Source of the DNA: Gammaproteobacteria bacterium
GTDB lineage: Bacteria > Pseudomonadota > Gammaproteobacteria > Steroidobacterales > Woeseiaceae
Assembly (NCBI GenBank): GCA_030641695.1
Contig: DAOWGY010000202.1
Coordinates: 1 to 8,378, forward strand
DNA length: 8,378 nucleotides
Direction: 5' to 3'
Each line of letters opens with the position of its first letter. Within the stretch, counting starts at the first letter, position 1. The notes beneath the pieces are model-generated. The model had not been told where the DNA came from. It did not search any database and saw only the letters and a list, made by a program, of their open reading frames with translations. The position numbers and the translations under genes were made by a program. This document shows positions 6,344-8,378 of this stretch, piece by piece.

Positions 6344-7297
6344 TTGAAGAATGCAACCGTATGCGTCGGCCTGGCGCAGATCGCACCGGTATGGCTCGAT
6401 CGAAATGCCACGCTCGCCAAGGTCGTCGAATGGATCGGCAAAGCCGCGGCCGAAGGTTGCCAGCTTGTCGCCTTCGGTGAGGCACTGGTGCCAGGCTACC
6501 CGTTTTGGGTCGCAAGGACGGACGGCGCACGATTCGAATCCGCCCTGCAGAAATCACTTTACAGCCACTATGTCGATCAGGCCGTTTCGATCGAAACGGG
6601 TGACCTCGATACCGTACGCTCGGCAGCGAGCCAACACGGCATTGCTGTCTACCTCGGGATCATGGAACGCGCGGCAAATCGCGGCGGTCACAGCCTGTAC
6701 GCAAGCATGGTGTACATAGACGCCCGGGGCAATACCGCGTCGGTGCATCGCAAGTTGATGCCGACGCATGAGGAGCGCCTCGTGTGGGCCATTGGCGACG
6801 GTCACGGTTTGCGCACGCATCCGCTCGGCCCGTTCACGGTCGGTGGCCTGAATTGCTGGGAAAACTGGCTGCCGCTGCCCCGCGCAGCACTGTACGCACA
6901 AGGCGAAGACCTGCATGTCGCGATTTGGCCGGGTAACCTGCGCAACACGGTGGACATTACTCGATTCATCGCGCGCGAGGGACGTAGCTTCGTCATGTCC
7001 GTTGCCGGGTTGATGCGCAAGGATGACATTCCGGACGGCTTGCCTGAGGTCGACCTGCTTCGAGACTCAGCGGACGACGTCATGGCGAACGGCGGCTCCT
7101 GCATTGCCGCACCGACCGGAGAATGGGTTCTGGAGCCCGAAACCGATTGCGAGTTACTGCGTATGGCGACACTCGATCACCGCGTCGTGCTCGAAGAGCG
7201 CCAGAGCCTGGATGTTGTAGGACATTATTCACGGCCCGATGTCACGCAACTGCTCGTCAACCGGCAACGGCAATCGACGGCCGAGTTTTCGGACTGA
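6344..7297 (+). CDS. Nitrilase-superfamily carbon-nitrogen hydrolase (nitrilase-like), TTG start
   Basis: This 317-aa cytoplasmic hydrolase has the nitrilase alpha-beta-beta-alpha fold and uses a Glu-Lys-Cys triad to attack nitriles or amides through a thioester. The triad is visible: E46 in VAFGEALVPGYPFW, K137 in HRKLMPTHEER (with E143/E144 as the second conserved Glu), and C171 in GGLNCWENWLPLPRAAL. CWEN and the C-terminal GHYSRPDV are typical of the true nitrilase branch rather than the omega-amidase or beta-ureidopropionase branches; the substrate cannot be told. The TTG at 6344 is the only usable start. An in-frame TAG lies at 6326, there is no ATG or GTG before the first conserved strand, and the ATG at 6351 is in another frame. 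No clear Shine-Dalgarno is seen, so translation may be weak. The exported peptidase gene begins 3 nt after the stop, in the same reading frame, so the two are almost certainly co-transcribed. The ligase operon diverges upstream. Confidence 0.9.
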   Translation: MKNATVCVGLAQIAPVWLDRNATLAKVVEWIGKAAAEGCQLVAFGEALVPGYPFWVARTDGARFESALQKSLYSHYVDQAVSIETGDLDTVRSAASQHGIAVYLGIMERAANRGGHSLYASMVYIDARGNTASVHRKLMPTHEERLVWAIGDGHGLRTHPLGPFTVGGLNCWENWLPLPRAALYAQGEDLHVAIWPGNLRNTVDITRFIAREGRSFVMSVAGLMRKDDIPDGLPEVDLLRDSADDVMANGGSCIAAPTGEWVLEPETDCELLRMATLDHRVVLEERQSLDVVGHYSRPDVTQLLVNRQRQSTAEFSD

Positions 7298-7300
7298 ACC

Positions 7301-8378
7301 ATGAAATACGCCACGACACTTTCCACCTTTCTCCTGATCGCCACGATACCGGCGATTGCAGAACTGCCGGACGGATACTGGCCTGCGAAGCAGACCGACC
7401 CGATACTCGATGCAACACTCGAGGTGATGCTGAGTACCGACCTGTCACATCTGACCGCAACGGAGACACAGGCGCTGCAGGAACTGCTGGCTGCCGGCCA
7501 AATCATGCATGCGCTTTACGAGCAACAACTCCACGCGGAGGCGCACACCGCGAAACAGGCGCTCGACGAACTGCACGCGGCCGGGGAAAACGCGGATGAC
7601 ACGACCAATCTGCTCGACCTCTACTACCTGTCGAAGGGACCTGTTGTCACCACGCTCGAGAACGAGCGCTTGCCATTCCTTCCGGTGGCAGGCGCCGACG
7701 CCGGCAAGAACGTCTATCCCGCCGGCCTGACACGAGATGAGATCGACGCATACCTGGCGGCGAACCCGGCACAATCCGCAGCGCTGTTGGCCGAACGCAG
7801 CGTGGTTCGACGCACAACCGCGGCAAACATAGAGGCGGACATCCGGATGCTGGACGAGTTTCCCGCCGTCGACGTATTGCACGTCGGTCTGCGCACAAGG
7901 CTCGAAGGTATTTCCGAGGACCCTGATTCATTCTATGCAGTGCCGTACGCACTCGCTTATGCGCCGCAATTGCACACGGCCCGACGTTATCTCGAGCAGG
8001 CGGCGTCCATTCTCGACGACGACGCGCCCGACTTCGCCGCATACCTGAGAAATCGCGGTCGCGATCTCGTGTCCGGCGACTACGAGTCGGGCGACGCATC
8101 CTGGGTCAATGCCGAATTCCGGAACCTGAACCTGCAGTTCGGGAGCTACGAAACCTATAACGATGCCTTGCTCGGCACGAAGGCGTTTTACAGCGCCAGT
8201 CTTCTCGCGCGGGATGCCGGGAAGAGCCAGGCTCTCGCCGCTGCGATGACCGAATTGCAGAGCATCGAAGACGCCCTGCCCTATGCGCACCACAAACGGG
8301 TTCGCTCACAAATACCAGTAGGTGTCTATAACGTCCTTGCCGATTTCGGCCAGGCTCGTGGCGCCAATACGGCGACGA
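7301..8378 (+). CDS. Exported peptidase M49-like (dipeptidyl-peptidase III-like) protein, N-terminal part; 3' end outside window
   Basis: The frame is open from the ATG at 7301 to the window end, giving 359 residues with no stop. Residues 1-20 form a signal peptide (Lys2, hydrophobic core TLSTFLLIATIPAIA, signal peptidase I site after AIA20) with no lipobox, so a soluble periplasmic protein is predicted. The mature part matches, from memory, the bacterial M49-like zinc hydrolase pattern: DLSHLT (47-52), KNVYPAGLTRDE (136-147), YAVPYALAY (212-220), a SGDYESGDASWV segment (258-269), GSYETYNDALLGTKAFY (281-297) and YNVLADFGQARGANTA (343-358). The zinc-binding His/Glu motif of the family lies further downstream, outside the window, so catalytic competence cannot be judged. 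Proteins of this family are about 550 aa or more; M49 enzymes remove dipeptides from peptide N-termini. The gene lies 3 nt after the nitrilase stop with only a weak GGA in front, suggesting translational coupling. M49 assignment is likely; specificity is unknown. Confidence 0.8.
   Translation, partial: MKYATTLSTFLLIATIPAIAELPDGYWPAKQTDPILDATLEVMLSTDLSHLTATETQALQELLAAGQIMHALYEQQLHAEAHTAKQALDELHAAGENADDTTNLLDLYYLSKGPVVTTLENERLPFLPVAGADAGKNVYPAGLTRDEIDAYLAANPAQSAALLAERSVVRRTTAANIEADIRMLDEFPAVDVLHVGLRTRLEGISEDPDSFYAVPYALAYAPQLHTARRYLEQAASILDDDAPDFAAYLRNRGRDLVSGDYESGDASWVNAEFRNLNLQFGSYETYNDALLGTKAFYSASLLARDAGKSQALAAAMTELQSIEDALPYAHHKRVRSQIPVGVYNVLADFGQARGANTAT

Noticed and set aside
1..8378. Search for tRNA, rRNA, CRISPR, insertion sequences, phage, toxin-antitoxin or defence genes
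   Set aside because: None is visible. Apart from the 6155-6343 region, the window is continuous metabolic coding sequence.

Overview
The window is a dense stretch of GC-rich chromosomal DNA, about 97% coding, from a proteobacterium. A gammaproteobacterium is most likely, because it carries a 'large' NAD-dependent glutamate dehydrogenase, a GpmA-type phosphoglycerate mutase, an E. coli-like TesB and an AlkK/DmdB-like acyl-CoA ligase. The exact taxon cannot be read from the sequence. There are no RNA genes, insertion sequences, CRISPR arrays, phage genes or other signs of an accessory island. This looks like ordinary metabolic backbone of a heterotroph.

Layout. (1) Positions 1-2803, + strand: the C-terminal ~673 residues of NAD-glutamate dehydrogenase, then 37 nt later gpmA (glycolysis/gluconeogenesis). 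(2) Positions 2805-6154, - strand: a three-gene set transcribed in the order acyl-CoA ligase, SDR-fold protein, acyl-CoA thioesterase II (tesB), with gaps of 47 and 21 nt. gpmA and tesB converge with a single base between their stop codons. (3) Positions 6155-6343: a 188-189 nt divergent intergenic region, the only sizeable non-coding stretch, which holds two adjacent perfect palindromes. (4) Positions 6344-8378, + strand: a nitrilase-superfamily carbon-nitrogen hydrolase that must start at TTG, followed 3 nt later by the N-terminal ~359 residues of an exported protein resembling peptidase family M49 (dipeptidyl-peptidase III-like), cut by the window end.

How the genes fit together. The minus-strand operon is an acyl-CoA module: the ligase activates a carboxylic acid to its CoA thioester and TesB can hydrolyse acyl-CoA. 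The gene between them has an SDR fold, but its sequence lacks the Ser, Tyr and Lys (and probably Asn) of the SDR active site, so it looks like a pseudoenzyme. That is the most unusual thing in the window. The nitrilase and the periplasmic peptidase form a second, divergently transcribed unit directed at C-N bond hydrolysis (nitriles/amides and peptides). I see no convincing new multi-gene system. The best leads are the degenerate SDR, the paired palindromes in the divergent promoter region, and the tightly coupled nitrilase-peptidase pair.
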